64,000 nucleotides of DNA from Leptidea sinapis (lineage: Eukaryota; Arthropoda; Insecta; Lepidoptera; Pieridae), in the NCBI RefSeq assembly GCF_905404315.1, contig NC_066310.1, forward strand, positions 62,001 through 126,000, given 5' to 3'. The notes beneath the pieces were generated by a model that was not told where the DNA came from, did no database searches, and saw nothing but the letters and a program-made list of their open reading frames with translations. Position 1 is the stretch's first letter; each line of letters begins with the position of its first letter. The translations under genes and the position numbers were made by a program. This document shows positions 9,788-23,400 of this stretch, piece after piece.

Positions 9788-12248
9788 TTAATTCTAAATA
9801 AATCTGCTGAATTACTGGCAGAGAGCTTTTACCCGAATGACACCATAAACGGGGATAGCGAGTGGCACTCCTATATCAGGAACAAGGCTGAAACTTTAAA
9901 TAAAAGCAGAAAGGAGAATGAAAGCACCGACCCTCCTTTTACAATGCAGGAGTTAACCTGGGTTTTAAAGACTTTTTGCGCAAAGAAAGCGCCTGGTGCA
10001 GACGGCCTCACATCGGACATTTGCTCCAATGCAATAAATGTTGACCCTGCGCTGTACCTTTCAATCATAAATAAGTGTCTTGAGCTGTTCCATTTTCCAG
10101 TGATATGGAAGGAAGCAACCGTAGTAGTACTTCGAAAACCTGGAAAGGGGAACTACCAAGACGTCAAGTCCTACCGCCCCATTGGTCTCCTACCAATATT
10201 AGGAAAGATTTTTGAGAAGCTGTTGATGAACAGAATCAAGTATTACATAATTCCGAGGATAAGTACTCGCCAGTTTGGATTCATGCCCCAGAAGAGTACT
10301 GAGGACGCCCTCTATGAGCTGATAAAATATGTACGAACCAAAATTGACCACAAAAAACTAACCACAATGGTATCATTGGACATAGAGGGCGCCTTCGATA
10401 GCGTTTGGTGGCCTATGATTCGAGTCCGACTGGCTGAGGAAAAGTGCCCATGGAACTTGAGGAAGGTAGTCGACAGCTATCTCGAAAACAGGACTGTTAA
10501 GGTTAGATACGCTGGTGCTGAGTACCTTAAAAGCACGAGTAAAGGGTGCGTGCAGGGTTCAATAGGGGGTCCAATCTTATGGAATCTGCTGCTGGATCCT
10601 CTGCTCAGGCAATTGACTGAAAAGGGAGTATATGCTCAAGCCTTTGCTGATGACGTTGTACTGATTTTTGACGGAGATACCGCTCTAGAAATAGAGACGA
10701 AGGCCAACGCCACTCTCGAATATGTTCAGACGTGGGGTGTCGACAACAAACTTAAATTTGCCGCACATAAAACCAGCGCTATGCTTATGACCAGACGCAT
10801 AAAATACGACACCCCTCGTTTGATCATGGATGGGACTGACGTGGCAATGTATAAAGAAATTAAAATTTTAGGACTTGTTTTTGACCAAAAATTAACTTTT
10901 AACTCCCACGTCAAGAATCAGTGCAAAAAAGCCATTACAGCGTATAGGCAACTTTCTACAGCAGCAAAAACAAGCTGGGGACTACACCCAGAGGTTGTGC
11001 GAACAATCTACAAGGCAACTATCGAGCCAATTATCCTATACGCTGCCACTGTTTGGGCCCCTGCAGCAAACAAAATAGGCATAAAAAACAAGTTGAGGTC
11101 GGTGCAGCGCAGATTTCTACAGAAAATCTGCAAGGCATATCATACCGTATCTTTTAACTCGGCATCGATACTGTCTAGAACTCTCCCCCTAGATATCAGA
11201 GTAAAGGAATGTGCCACTTTATACAGAATTAAAAAAGGGGAACCCTTTGAAGATCTGCCAGACAGAGACGTCGAACTGATGGCACCAGTGACAGAAGCAC
11301 TACACCCAGCTGAATATACTGGCTTGACATTTCGCATACTGGAGAACCAAGAACAACTGGAGGAAAACAGTAACTATAACATAAAAATCTTCCCCGATGG
11401 GAGTAAGATTGACGGCAAAGCCGGAGCATCTCTATCATTATGGGATAGAGCGTCCGAAACCAAGGCCGTCAAACTTAGTCTCTCATCTTACTGTTCTGTT
11501 TTCCAGGCGGAGCTTCTCGCCATCCAAAAGGCGACAGATGTTATCCTCAGCAGAGGGGAAAACAGTTTTGCCGTTTACAGTGATTCCAGGGCAGCCCTTG
11601 AAACGATTATATTACCTAAGAATATGCACCCATTGGCCACACAAATCAGAAAAAACCTAAAAAACCTATTCTCCCAGGGTAAATTGTTAGATCTATTTTG
11701 GGTGAAAGCTCACATAGGATTGGTTGGCAACGAGAGGGCAGTTTTTTTAGCCAAGGAGGCTGCCCTGAAATCCAAAGAAAAAACCGGATTATGACAGGTG
11801 CCCAATTTCATTCGCCAAACGAAGCATACGCATGCGTTCGCTTGGCGAATGGAACAGCGAGTATCAAACCGGAAGTACGGCGAACATAACAAGGATGTTC
11901 TTCCCCGACGCGATAGCTGCGTATAAAACTCTTAGTAAAATTGAAACATCAGCCATAACAACACAGTTATTCACGGGACATGGGGGTTTCTCAGAATACC
12001 TGGCAAGGTTCAGGAGTAAGGAGAATCCCTCATGCCCGTGTGAACCAGACCAGCCTGAAACCGTGCCACATATCCTCTTCGATTGTCCTATTAATGCGTT
12101 CGAAAGATTTAAAGCGGAAAAAGAACTGGGCACGAAAATTGATAAATATAATATAGCAGAAATACTAGAAAATAAAAAAAGAGGTGTATTTTTAAATTTT
12201 TCCACGGTAATAATAAGTAAAGTAGCAAAAAGAAATAGCACTAAGTAA
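9788..12248 (+). pseudogene. ORF2 of Z2: RT-RNase H, frameshifted, RNase H residue lost
   Basis: Same domain order and same +1 shift in the A-run near 11780 as Z1. The longest frame from ATG runs 9944-11794 and the C-terminal zinc domain continues to 12248. Unlike Z1 and Z3, the fourth RNase H acidic residue (NERAD) is replaced by valine (NERAV, codon GTT at 11741-11743), expected to abolish RNase H activity. The RT FADD motif is intact. Confidence 0.85.
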
Positions 12249-12785
12249 GATATGTTGCACAAATATTTTGAGAATATCTGGATCAACATATAAACTGAAT
12301 TGTATATAAATGTATTAGATCTAAGTGGATAAGAAATGATCACGTATATATAATTGTAATAAATATAGGTAGCCAAGCAAAATAAGTAAACAAATTGTAA
12401 AAAATATAAAAGTGTCAATAGTTTAATAAGTCAACCATCATTGTTAGAGGAATAAGATTAAATGTACATATATGGAAATAAAATTTATAATAGATTATAA
12501 ATAGAGCATGTAACAAGGTTAAGAAAATTAAAGTAAAACTGTCTCCACAATTTCTGAAATAACCCCTAAAAAATCCAAATAAAGACTATGCTAAGTTCGT
12601 TAGATTAGCTAGGGCATCGGGAAACCCCACCCGAACAGGAATGAAAGAGATGAATGAAAGAAAGAACAAGCATGAAGCATAAAAGTACGAGCAGTAGCAA
12701 ACCGCGAGAACTGGTATGAATGATAATAGTTGACATAGTCTGCGCCATTGCCGGCGGAGGTAGTAGATATAAAAAAAAAAAAAAA
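9788..12785 (+). mobile_element. Z2: 5'-truncated telomeric retroelement with ORF2
   Basis: Second Z copy, same truncation base and same 3'UTR as Z1, oligo(A) at 12771-12785. It groups with Z3 by shared replacements (TIYKAT, SETKAV, ILPKN). Confidence 0.88.
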
Positions 12786-12806
12786 CCTAACCTAACCTAA
12801 CCTAAC
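12786..12806 (+). repeat. Telomeric repeat tract (CCTAA)4
   Basis: Between Z2 oligo(A) and the 5' end of X2; same length as the Z1-X1 tract. Confidence 0.97.
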
Positions 12807-15800
12807 CATTCCAGTCAGTCATTCAGTACACACGCGCGCAGTTGATCCTAGCTCGATCCGTGCAAAATTGTTTGTTCTGAATTATTTGAAAAATCTAAAA
12901 AGTGGTAAAAGTTTCGCGTAGACACAAGTGCGATATACCAAAAGTTGCGTAATTTTTAGCTCTATAAAACAGTGATAATATCAGTGCTTAAGTATATCCC
13001 CTCGAAGTAGGAGGGGGTAAAAACTGAAATTTATCAGATTGAAAAATTTTCAAAAAAATACGCTGCGCAAATAAGCGCGGTGAGGTGCCTGTTTTTTGGT
13101 GTCCCCGGATTCGTCTCGACGAGATCTATCATCTGAAAGAAGTTCTGGATCTCTACCGTTGATGAGCGAGGAAATAACACCAAAAAAACAAGTACCGCGT
13201 GGCGGCGTGGTCACACTTGCGCTGGTGCTGGACCAGATCCTGTGTCACAGATCGGTGCCTTCAACTTATTCAAGACACCTGACGTTTGCAGAACTCGGAT
13301 ACCATTTGTAGTTTTTTAATTATTGAATTTAGAAATTTCAACCAAATTTCAAAAATTCATAACTCGGTGGGAAGATCTGTGACCCTACTTTATAATAAGT
13401 GTTTATTAAACTTCCTTCTAAACACTATTAACGTACAAAATTTAAAAATTTTCCACCGAGTACTTTTCATGTTATGAATTTTTGAAATTTTAGGGTTGAC
13501 ACGTGGGGGTACTTCCCCTTAAATTAGAAATATAATTTAATACTAGTAAATAGGAAAAACTTTTGTTAGTCGACTAAAATTTTTTCAAAATTTTTAAAAG
13601 CCTATTTAAATTTTTAAAATCTATTTTTCTGTAAAAAATTTAGTTTTTATATATTATTAAATCGGGGGGCGAAAAATTTTGTAAATTTAATCTTAAAAAT
13701 AAACTGTTCAAAAAATTACCCATCAAACAAGCCCAAACTAGGGTATTTTATCTCAAAGGAGAAGAAAATAAAGAAAAAATCCGGCCGTTTCGGCCATATT
13801 GGCCGCCATTTTGAAACTTTTAAAACTTTTATATCTCGGCAACCAAAAGTCCTATAGAGCCGAGGTTTTTTGCGATAACCTTCCCCACACAAATTCTATG
13901 CGTCCCACTTGTATTTAATTTAAAAAATTTGACATCTCTACTAAGTAGAGTCTCATCATAAAGTAGGTCACGGCGAGCTCGGAGACCCATCGGTCGACTT
14001 TGTGCGACGTCTGTAACGCGAGTTATACAGATTTTAAATTTTTAGCCGCCATCTTGGCCGCCATTTTGGAAAACTAAAAGGCGTTATAACTTGGCTCCCA
14101 GGCGTCGCAGAGGGACGCGGTTTTCACTGTTGAGCTCGGCGAGGTAAGCTCTATACTTTGAAAGGGTCTTTACAACCCATCAAATTGACCGCGCCGAAAT
14201 TATATATTATTTTGTAAATTGGGCAAAATTGCATAAATCTTCACGTTAATGGACAATCGAAGAGTGTAAAAACACTGAGACTTTAATTTTAATTTTACAT
14301 TTGTTATTTTTATTATTTGTTATTATCTTTTGAGTGACACTTTTCCTTTTTGGAAACAGAGTTTTATTTTAATTACGTAAATTATACATTTACATATATT
14401 AATATTTGACGATACTCCTCCAAATGGCTCTTTGTAGAACTCCATCAAAACCCAAAATCTAGTTGAGCGCGAAGAAGCAAAGTCACCACCCAAAACGGTA
14501 ACCATTGCGTCATCGACAGTCCGACGTAGTATCGGACAATGGGAAGCCGTAAGTAATGAGCACCTTAACATTACACCTACTACTAGTAGGACAGGGCAGG
14601 CAGGACCTAGCCAGCAATACAAAGACAGACTGACAGAAGCTAGAGCGTGCCTCAGTAAAGCTAAGAAGCACCTCAGCAACTCAAGAAATTTAAAAAGTGA
14701 CATTAAACAGGGTGTGACAGAGGCTTTTGACCGGCTGTACCAAATCATAAGAGAGCAGGAACAAGAAATAAGTGGAAATGGTAATGGAAAGAAGGTGCAA
14801 AAAAGCAGCAAGGAGGACACAAGTAGTCAAGGAACACACGACGCCGAAAATACAAATACAAATTTAAACAACTTCACAACAGAACTAAGAATCACAAGAG
14901 AGCACTTACTTGAAAATAACAAGAAAATGCAAGAACTACAAAAACTCATAGAAGAGCATAAAAATTCGCTCAGTTCAGCCTCTTACGCAAGTGTAGTAAC
15001 CTGTCAAAATGGAGGTAAAAGTTCGGGGAGGACGGCTCTGCACTCTATAATAATAGCGTCTGAGGACGAAACTGATACGGGAGAGAAAGTGCTTAATAAG
15101 ATAAGAGAAGCCGTCGATGCAAAGGAAGGATGGGTCCAAGTGGAAAGAGTGCGAAAGGCAAAGGACAGAAAAGTTATTATGAGTGTGCGGAATAAAGAGG
15201 ACAGTAACAGGATTAAAGAAAGAGTTGAAAAATCAGGTTTAAGGTGTGAAGAGGTTCAAAACAAGTACCCGCTAATAATATTGAAAAATATATTGGCGAT
15301 TAGCACAGACACAGATATTAAAAATGCCCTAGTGAACCAAAGTAAGCAAATTATCTATAATTTATTAAAAATTGTGCCTTAATTGTTAAAACTATGTATA
15401 TAAGTAACTTTAAGTGTTTAGCTATTTGAAACAAATACAAGCAATATATTTAGTTGAATATTATAGCGTATGAGAACAAAGAATTTTGTAAAAGTGAAAG
15501 TTAGTTAAGTTTTTTTTTATGTCTTGGCTTTTAAAAGTTTCTATAGCACTGTAAATTATGTAACCATTATTTGTGATAAATTTTTGAAAACTTGTCAGGC
15601 TTACTACTCACATAAGCTACAGGTAAAATACTCGTATCTATATCGGTTAAGAATACTTAAATGTTAAAAATGTAATTAAAAGTCGGAAGAAATTTAAAAC
15701 AATGTATTTTATGTTATATATATAGTTAACTGAATATTTATGCATATGAGTACAACAAATTTTGTCCGTCCATAATGGTTGTACTCATAATTATTTTATG

Positions 15801-16248
15801 AAATAGAAAATACACAAAGTGTTGGTAAGAAGAGATTGTCTGATGTCTGTCTATATGGTAATAGATGGACCAGGCATCTCTAATATGTAATATTTTTTAT
15901 TGTATTGATTGCGAAGTAGCATTTTATGTTAACTTTTTTATTATTGTAAAGAGCTGCCAGAAAAAAAAATAAAAGAAAAAAAAATATATAACTAAAAAAA
16001 ATAAAAAAAAAAAACAAAAAACACAAAAAAAAATATTAATAAAAAAAAAACCGGCAGTCTATCTGAGAACTCAGAATGTACTAATATACACAACAATGTT
16101 GATCTACGATACTACGAATAAGATCTAGCAAATATGATCAACTCACTTTCAGCAAATATTGTAAGATATGCCTGTAAAATAGGATCACAACCCCGACCGT
16201 TTGATGGTTGGGAATAACTTGGAGCGAAATTTAAAAAAAAAAAAAAAA
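12807..16248 (+). mobile_element. X2: ORF1-only telomeric retroelement
   Basis: Nearly identical to X1 over its whole length, including the 5' terminus starting CATTCCAGTC. Oligo(A) is 16233-16248. The 3'UTR hairpin is at 15746-15788. The 5'UTR (12807-14437) repeats the YY1/Pho-like clusters at 13791-13813 and 14045-14069. Confidence 0.85.
14438..15382 (+). CDS. ORF1 (gag-like protein) of X2
   Basis: Same length and same predicted protein as the X1 ORF1 at least over its last 222 residues. Again preceded by an in-frame TAG (14435-14437) and without an in-frame ATG at the start. It ends in TAA at the same place, before any zinc knuckle. Coding identity between X1 and X2 reflects recent segmental duplication more than selection. 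Confidence 0.7.
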   Translation, partial: NSIKTQNLVEREEAKSPPKTVTIASSTVRRSIGQWEAVSNEHLNITPTTSRTGQAGPSQQYKDRLTEARACLSKAKKHLSNSRNLKSDIKQGVTEAFDRLYQIIREQEQEISGNGNGKKVQKSSKEDTSSQGTHDAENTNTNLNNFTTELRITREHLLENNKKMQELQKLIEEHKNSLSSASYASVVTCQNGGKSSGRTALHSIIIASEDETDTGEKVLNKIREAVDAKEGWVQVERVRKAKDRKVIMSVRNKEDSNRIKERVEKSGLRCEEVQNKYPLIILKNILAISTDTDIKNALVNQSKQIIYNLLKIVP

Positions 16249-16300
16249 CCTAACCTAACCTAACCTAACCTAACCTAACCTAACCTAACCTAACCTAACC
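16249..16300 (+). repeat. Telomeric repeat tract (CCTAA)n
   Basis: Ten units plus two bases between X2 and Y3, the same length as the X1-Y2 tract. Confidence 0.97.
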
Positions 16301-17353
16301 CAGTTTCGCAACTCACGTCGTGCTGAGTGCATACAAAATTTTTGCTCTGTCGTATAATAGTTGTAGTTGTGGAAACAGATAAGTAAAGCTAAGTTGTGAA
16401 GTTATGATGTGTAGTGTTAAAGTTTATAAGTGCATTTCGACAAGAAAGCAGCTTCAAAAAAAGCTATTGAAAATATAATTTACATAAAATTGTTAAGTGT
16501 GTTGTGTTCTCCGCTTTTATGGCCCAGGTCATCACGGGCCACGGCGGTTTCGCAGCGTATCTCCACCGGTCTGGCCTGAAGGATAGCCCAGTGTGTATAT
16601 GCGACGGTCAAACCGACGAAAGCGCACCTGGTGCTCGACTGCCCTAGGTTTGGCCGGTGGAGGTTCGACTTGGAACTGCAGAGCGGAGTGGCTGTACTAG
16701 AGGCAAACCTACCCCACCTTATAACGCGACCCACTAGGCAGCTGTTCGAGTCGTTCTGCTATAAAATCCTAGCGGATGTGCTACCTAGGAACGGCAGCAA
16801 TATTAATATTAAGCAGCTTAAATTATAATTATATTAGTTTTGTGTTTTTTTTTTCTTATATTTAGTATGGAATAGGCTGTATAATGTAAATAATGTATAC
16901 ATTATACAAAAGCCACAATATAGTGTTAGGTCAAATTTATGTAATTTTATTATTAGAAGTAGCATTAATTGTATAAAACGGTTCCCTATGCATAAGCATA
17001 GGGGCTGTTATACAACCTTAGCCTTTAAGTAGACGTGCCTAGAATAAGATAGTATTAAGTAATTAAAACTGTATATATTTAAGATAATAGCAGACATGTA
17101 TTAGATTCATAAGTGATAATGAAGGAATATGTTGAGTAGGTAAACTTGTAGCTGTAAGATCATATGTTTAGTAAATAAGGAAAATAATAATATTGTTAGT
17201 TTGTAAGCGATAAAATATATAAAAATGTAATAAATTAGTAACCCACACATAACCCCTACCGATCAATGGGAGGGAGAAAGTAGAGTCTTAGTAGTTCCTC
17301 GGCCCTGGAGCGAAAGCTGCCAGGGAGGTAGGCCTACTAGGAAAAAAAAAAAA
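16301..17353 (+). mobile_element. Y3: internally deleted telomeric retroelement
   Basis: Third Y copy, same junction and same 3'UTR; oligo(A) 17342-17353; hairpin at 16984-17003. It groups with Y2 in the 5'UTR. Confidence 0.85.
16514..16828 (+). pseudogene. Remnant of ORF2 C-terminal zinc domain in Y3
   Basis: Same 5-bp loss as the other Y copies, so the deletion predates duplication. The frame ends at TAA 16826-16828 as in Y1. Confidence 0.78.
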
Positions 17354-17392
17354 CCTAACCCAACCTAACCTAACCTAACCTAACCTAACCTA
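17354..17392 (+). repeat. Telomeric repeat tract (CCTAA)n
   Basis: Between Y3 and Z3, same length and same CCCAA variant as the Y2-Z2 tract. Confidence 0.97.
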
Positions 17393-19853
17393 TTAATTCT
17401 AAATAAATCTGCTGAATTACTGGCAGAGAGCTTTTACCCGAATGACACCATAAACGGGGATAGCGAGTGGCACTCCTATATCAGGAACAAGGCTGAAACT
17501 TTAAATAAAAGCAGAAAGGAGAATGAAAGCACCGACCCTCCTTTTACAATGCAGGAGTTAACCTGGGTTTTAAAGACTTTTTGCGCAAAGAAAGCGCCTG
17601 GTGCAGACGGCCTCACATCGGACATTTGCTCCAATGCAATAAATGTTGACCCTGCGCTGTACCTTTCAATCATAAATAAGTGTCTTGAGCTGTTCCATTT
17701 TCCAGTGATATGGAAGGAAGCAACCGTAGTAGTACTTCGAAAACCTGGAAAGGGGAACTACCAAGACGTCAAGTCCTACCGCCCCATTGGTCTCCTACCA
17801 ATATTAGGAAAGATTTTTGAGAAGCTGTTGATGAACAGAATCAAGTATTACATAATTCCGAGGATAAGAACTCGCCAGTTTGGATTCATGCCCCAGAAGA
17901 GTACTGAGGACGCCCTCTATGAGCTGATAAAATATGTACGAACCAAAATTGACCACAAAAAACTAACCACAATGGTATCATTGGACATAGAGGGCGCCTT
18001 CGATAGCGTTTGGTGGCCTATGATTCGAGTCCGACTGGCTGAGGAAAAGTGCCCATGGAACTTGAGGAAGGTAGTCGACAGCTGTCTCGAAAACAGGACT
18101 GTTAAGGTTAGATACGCTGGTGCTGAGTACCTTAAAAGCACGAGTAAAGGGTGCGTGCAGGGTTCAATAGGGGGTCCAATCTTATGGAATCTGCTGCTGG
18201 ATCCTCTGCTCAGGCAATTGACTGAAAAGGGAGTATATGCTCAAGCCTTTGCTGATGACGTTGTACTGATTTTTGACGGAGATACCGCTCTAGAAATAGA
18301 GACGAAGGCCAACGCCACTCTCGAATATGTTCAGACGTGGGGTGTCGACAACAAACTTAAATTTGCCGCACATAAAACCAGCGCTATGCTTATGACCAGA
18401 CGCATAAAATACGACACCCCTCGTTTGATCATGGATGGGACTGACGTGGCAATGTATAAAGAAATTAAAATTTTAGGACTTGTTTTTGACCAAAAATTAA
18501 CTTTTAACTCCCACGTCAAGAATCAGTGCAAAAAAGCCATAACAGCGTATAGGCAACTTTCTACAGCAGCAAAAACAAGCTGGGGACTACACCCAGAGGT
18601 TGTGCGAACAATCTACAAGGCAACTATCGAGCCAATTATCCTATACGCTGCCACTGTTTGGGCCCCTGCAGCAAACAAAATAGGCATAAAAAACAAGTTG
18701 AGGTCGGTGCAGCGCAGATTTCTACAGAAAATCTGCAAGGCATATCATACCGTATCTTTTAACTCGGCATCGATAATGTCTAGAACTCTCCCCCTAGATA
18801 TCAGAGTAAAGGAATGTGCCACTTTATACAGAATTAAAAAAGGGGAACCCTTTGAAGATCTGCCAGACAGAGACGTCGAACTGATGGCACCAGTGACAGA
18901 AGCACTACACCCAGCTGAATATACTGGCTTGACATTTCGCATACTGGAGAACCAAGAACAACTGGAGGAAAACAGTAACTATAACATAAAAATCTTCCCC
19001 GATGGGAGTAAGATTGACGGCAAAGCCGGAGCATCTCTATCATTATGGGATAGAGCGTCCGAAACCAAGGCCGTCAAACTTAGTCTCTCATCTTACTGTT
19101 CTGTTTTCCAGGCGGAGCTTCTCGCCATCCAAAAGGCGACAGATGTTATCCTCAGCAGAGGGGAAAACAGTTTTGCCGTTTACAGTGATTCCAGGGCAGC
19201 CCTTGAAACGATTATATTACCTAAGAATATGCACCCATTGGCCACACAAATCAGAAAAAACCTAAAAAACCTATTCTCCCAGGGTAAATTGTTAGATCTA
19301 TTTTGGGTGAAAGCTCACATAGGATTGGTTGGCAACGAGAGGGCAGATTTTTTAGCCAAGGAGGCTGCCCTGAAATCCAAAGAAAAAACCGGATTATGAC
19401 AGGTGCCCAATTTCATTCGCCAAACGAAGCATACGCATGCGTTCGCTTGGCGAATGGAACAGCGAGTATCAAACCGGAAGTACGGCGAACATAACAAGGA
19501 TGTTCTTCCCCGACGCGATAGCTGCGTATAAAACTCTTAGTAAAATTGAAACATCAGCCATAACAACACAGTTATTCACGGGACATGGGGGTTTCTCAGA
19601 ATACCTGGCAAGGTTCAGGAGTAAGGAGAATCCCTCATGCCCGTGTGAACCAGACCAGCCTGAAACCGTGCCACATATCCTCTTCGATTGTCCTATTAAT
19701 GCGTTCGAAAGATTTAAAGCGGAAAAAGAACTGGGCACGAAAATTGATAAATATAATATAGCAGAAATACTAGAAAATAAAAAAAGAGGTGTATTTTTAA
19801 ATTTTTCCACCGTAATAATAAGTAAAGTAGCAAAAAGAAATAGCACTAAGTAA
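17393..19853 (+). pseudogene. ORF2 of Z3: RT-RNase H plus frameshifted zinc domain
   Basis: RT FADD and all four RNase H acidic residues are present; NERAD is intact, unlike Z2. The same +1 shift near 19385 separates the main frame (ATG 17549 to stop 19399) from the C-terminal TGHGGF and Cys-His domain (to 19853). Apart from the shared shift and the missing 5' end, it is well preserved. Confidence 0.85.
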
Positions 19854-20388
19854 AATATGTTGCACATATATTTTGAGAATATCTGGATCAACATATAAAC
19901 TGAATTGTATATAAATGTATTAGATCTAAGTGGATAAGAAATGATCACGTATATATAATTGTAATAAATATAGGTAGCCAAGCAAAATAAGTAAACAAAT
20001 TGTAAAAAATATAAAAGTGTCAATAGTTTAATAAGTCAACCATCATTGTTAGAGGAATAAGATTAAATGTACATATATGGAAATAAAATTTATAATAGAT
20101 TATAAATAGAGCATGTAACAAGGTTAAGAAAATTAAAGTAAAACTGTCTCCACAATTTCTGAAATAACCCCTAAAAAATCCAAATAAAGACTATGCTAAG
20201 TTCGTTAGATTAGCTAGGGCATCGGGAAACCCCACCCGAACAGGAATGAAAGAGATGAATGAAAGAAAGAACAAGCATGAAGCATAAAAGTACGAGCAGT
20301 AGCAAACCGCGAGAACTGGTATGAATGATAATAGTTGACATAGTCTGCGCCATTGCCGGCGGAGGTAGTAGATATAAAAAAAAAAAAA
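17393..20388 (+). mobile_element. Z3: 5'-truncated telomeric retroelement with ORF2
   Basis: Third Z copy with the same 5' truncation and 3'UTR; oligo(A) 20376-20388. Close to Z2, with a few private replacements (RIRTRQF, DSCLENR, SIMSRT). Confidence 0.88.
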
Positions 20389-20414
20389 CCTAACCTAACC
20401 TAACCTAACCTAAC
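20389..20414 (+). repeat. Telomeric repeat tract (CCTAA)5
   Basis: One unit longer than the other Z-X tracts; precedes X3, whose 5' end also differs. Confidence 0.97.
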
Positions 20415-23400
20415 CATTCCCGTGACGCCCTCTGACACGAGTACTCACGCGCGCAGTTGATCCTAGCTCGATCCGTGCAAAATTGTTTGTTCTGAATTAT
20501 TTGAAAAATCTAAAAAGTGGTAAAAGTTTCGCGTAGACACAAGTGCGATATACCAAAAGTTGCGTAATTTTTAGCTCTATAAAACAGTGATAATATCAGT
20601 GCTTAAGTATATCCCCTCGAAGTAGGAGGGGGTAAAAACTGAAATTTATCAGATTGAAAAATTTTCAAAAAAATACGCTGCGCAAATAAGCGCGGTGAGG
20701 TGCCTGTTTTTTGGTGTCCCCGGATTCGTCTCGACGAGATCTATCATCTGAAAGAAGTTCTGGATCTCTACCGTTGATGAGCGAGGAAATAACACCAAAA
20801 AAACAAGTACCGCGTGGCGGCGTGGTCACACTTGCGCTGGTGCTGGACCAGATCCTGTGTCGCAGATCGGTGCCTTCAACCTATTCAAGACACCTGGCGT
20901 TTGCAGAACTCGGATACCATTTGTAGTTTTTTAATTATTGAATTTAGAAATTTCAACCAAATTTCAAAAATTCATAACTCGGTGGGAAGATCTGTGACCC
21001 TACTTTATAATAAGTGTTTATTAAACTTCCTTCTAAACACTATTAACGTACAAAATTTAAAAATTTTCCACCGAGTACTTTTCATGTTATGAATTTTTGA
21101 AATTTTAGGGTTGACACGTGGGGGTACTTCCCCTTAAATTAGAAATATAATTTAATACTAGTAAATAGGAAAAACTTTTGTTAGTCGACTAAAACTTTTT
21201 CAAAATTTTTAAAAGCCTATTTAAATTTTTAAAATCTATTTTTCTGTAAAAAATTTAGTTTTTATATATTATTAAATCGGGGGGCGAAAATTTTTTTAAA
21301 TTTAATCTTAAAAATAAACTGTTCAAAAAATTACCCATCAAACAAGCCCAAACTCGGGTATTTTATCTCAAAGGAGAAGAAAATAAAGAAAAAAATCCGG
21401 CCGTTTCGGCCATATTGGCCGCCATTTTGAAACTTTTAAAACTTTTATATCTCAGCAACCAAAAGTCCTATAGAGCCGAGGTTTTTTGCGATAACCTTCC
21501 CCACACAAATTCTATGCGTCCCACTTGTATTTAATTTAAAAAATTTGACATCTCTACTAAGTAGAGTCTCATCATAGAGTAGGTCACGGCGAGCTCGGAG
21601 AACCATCGCTCGACTTTGTGCGACGTCTGTAACGCGAGTTATACAGATTTTAAATTTTTAGCCGCCATCTTGGCCGCCATTTTGGAAAACTAAAAGGCGT
21701 TATAACTTGGCTCCCAGGCGTCGCAGAGGAACGCGGTTTTCACTGTTGAGCTCGGCGAGGTATGCTCTATACTTTGAAAGGGTCTTTACAACCCATCAAA
21801 TTGACCGCGCCGAAATTATATATTATTTTGTAAATTGGGCACAATTGCATAAATCTTCACGTTAATGGACAATCGAAGAGTGTAAAAACACTGAGACTTT
21901 AATTTTAATTTTACATTTGTTATTTTTATTATTTGTTATTATCTTTTAAGTGACACTTTTTCTTTTTGGAAACAGAGTTTTATTTTAATTACGTAAATTA
22001 TACATTTACATATATTAATATTTGACGATACTCCTCCAAATGGCTCTTTGTAGAACTCCATCAAAACCCAAAATCTAGTTGAGCGCGAAGAAGCAAAGTC
22101 ACCACCCAAAACGGTAACCATTGCGTCATCGACAGTCCGACGTAGTATCGGACAATGGGAAGCCGTAAGTAATGAGCACCTTAACATTACACCTACTACT
22201 AGTAGGACAGGGCAGGCAGGACCTAGCCAGCAATACAAAGACAGACTGACAGAAGCTAGAGCGTGCCTCAGTAAAGCTAAGAAGCACCTCAGCAACTCAA
22301 GAAATTTAAAAAGTGACATTAAACAGGGTGTGACAGAGGCTTTTGACCGGCTGTACCAAATCATAAGAGAGCAGGAACAAGAAATAAGTGGAAATGGTAA
22401 TGGAAAGAAGGTGCAAAAAAGCAGCAAGGAGGACACAAGTAGTCAAGGAACACACGACGCCGAAAATACAAATACAAATTTAAACAACTTCACAACAGAA
22501 CTAAGAATCACAAGAGAGCACTTACTTGAAAATAACAAGAAAATGCAAGAACTACAAAAACTCATAGAAGAGCAGAAAAATTCGCTCAGTTCAGCCTCTT
22601 ACGCAAGTGTAGTAACCTGTCAAAATGGAGGTAAAAGTTCGGGGAGGACGGCTCTGCACTCTATAATAATAGCGTCTGAGGACGAAACTGATACGGGAGA
22701 GAAAGTGCTTAATAAGATAAGAGAAGCCGTCGATGCAAAGGAAGGATGGGTCCAAGTGGAAAGAGTGCGAAAGGCAAAGGACAGAAAAGTTATTATGAGT
22801 GTGCGGAATAAAGAGGACAGAAATAGGATTAAAGAAAGAGTTGAAAAATCAGGTTTAAGGTGTGAAGAGGTTCAAAACAAGTACCCGCTAATAATATTGA
22901 AAAATATATTGGCGATTAGCACAGACACAGATATTAAAAATGCCCTAGTGAACCAAAATAAGCAAATTATCTATAATTTATTAAAAATTGTGCCTTGATT
23001 GTTAAAACTATGTATATAAGTAACTTTAAGTGTTTAGCTATTTGAAACAAATACAAGCAATATATTTAGTTGAATATTATAGCGTATGAGAACAAAGAAT
23101 TTTGTAAAAGTGAAAGTTAGTTAAGTTTTTTTTTTATGTCTTGGCTTTTAAAAGTTTCTATAGCACTGTAAATTATGTAACCATTATTTGTGATAAATTT
23201 TTGAAAACTTGTCAGGCTTACTACTCACATAAGCTACAGGTAAAATACTCGTATCTATATCGGTTAAGAATACTTAAATGTTAAAAATGTAATTAAAAGT
23301 CGGAAGAAATTTAAAACAATGTATTTTATGTTATGTATATAGTTAACTGAATATTTATGCATATGAGTACAACAAATTTTGTCCGTCCATAATGGTTGTA

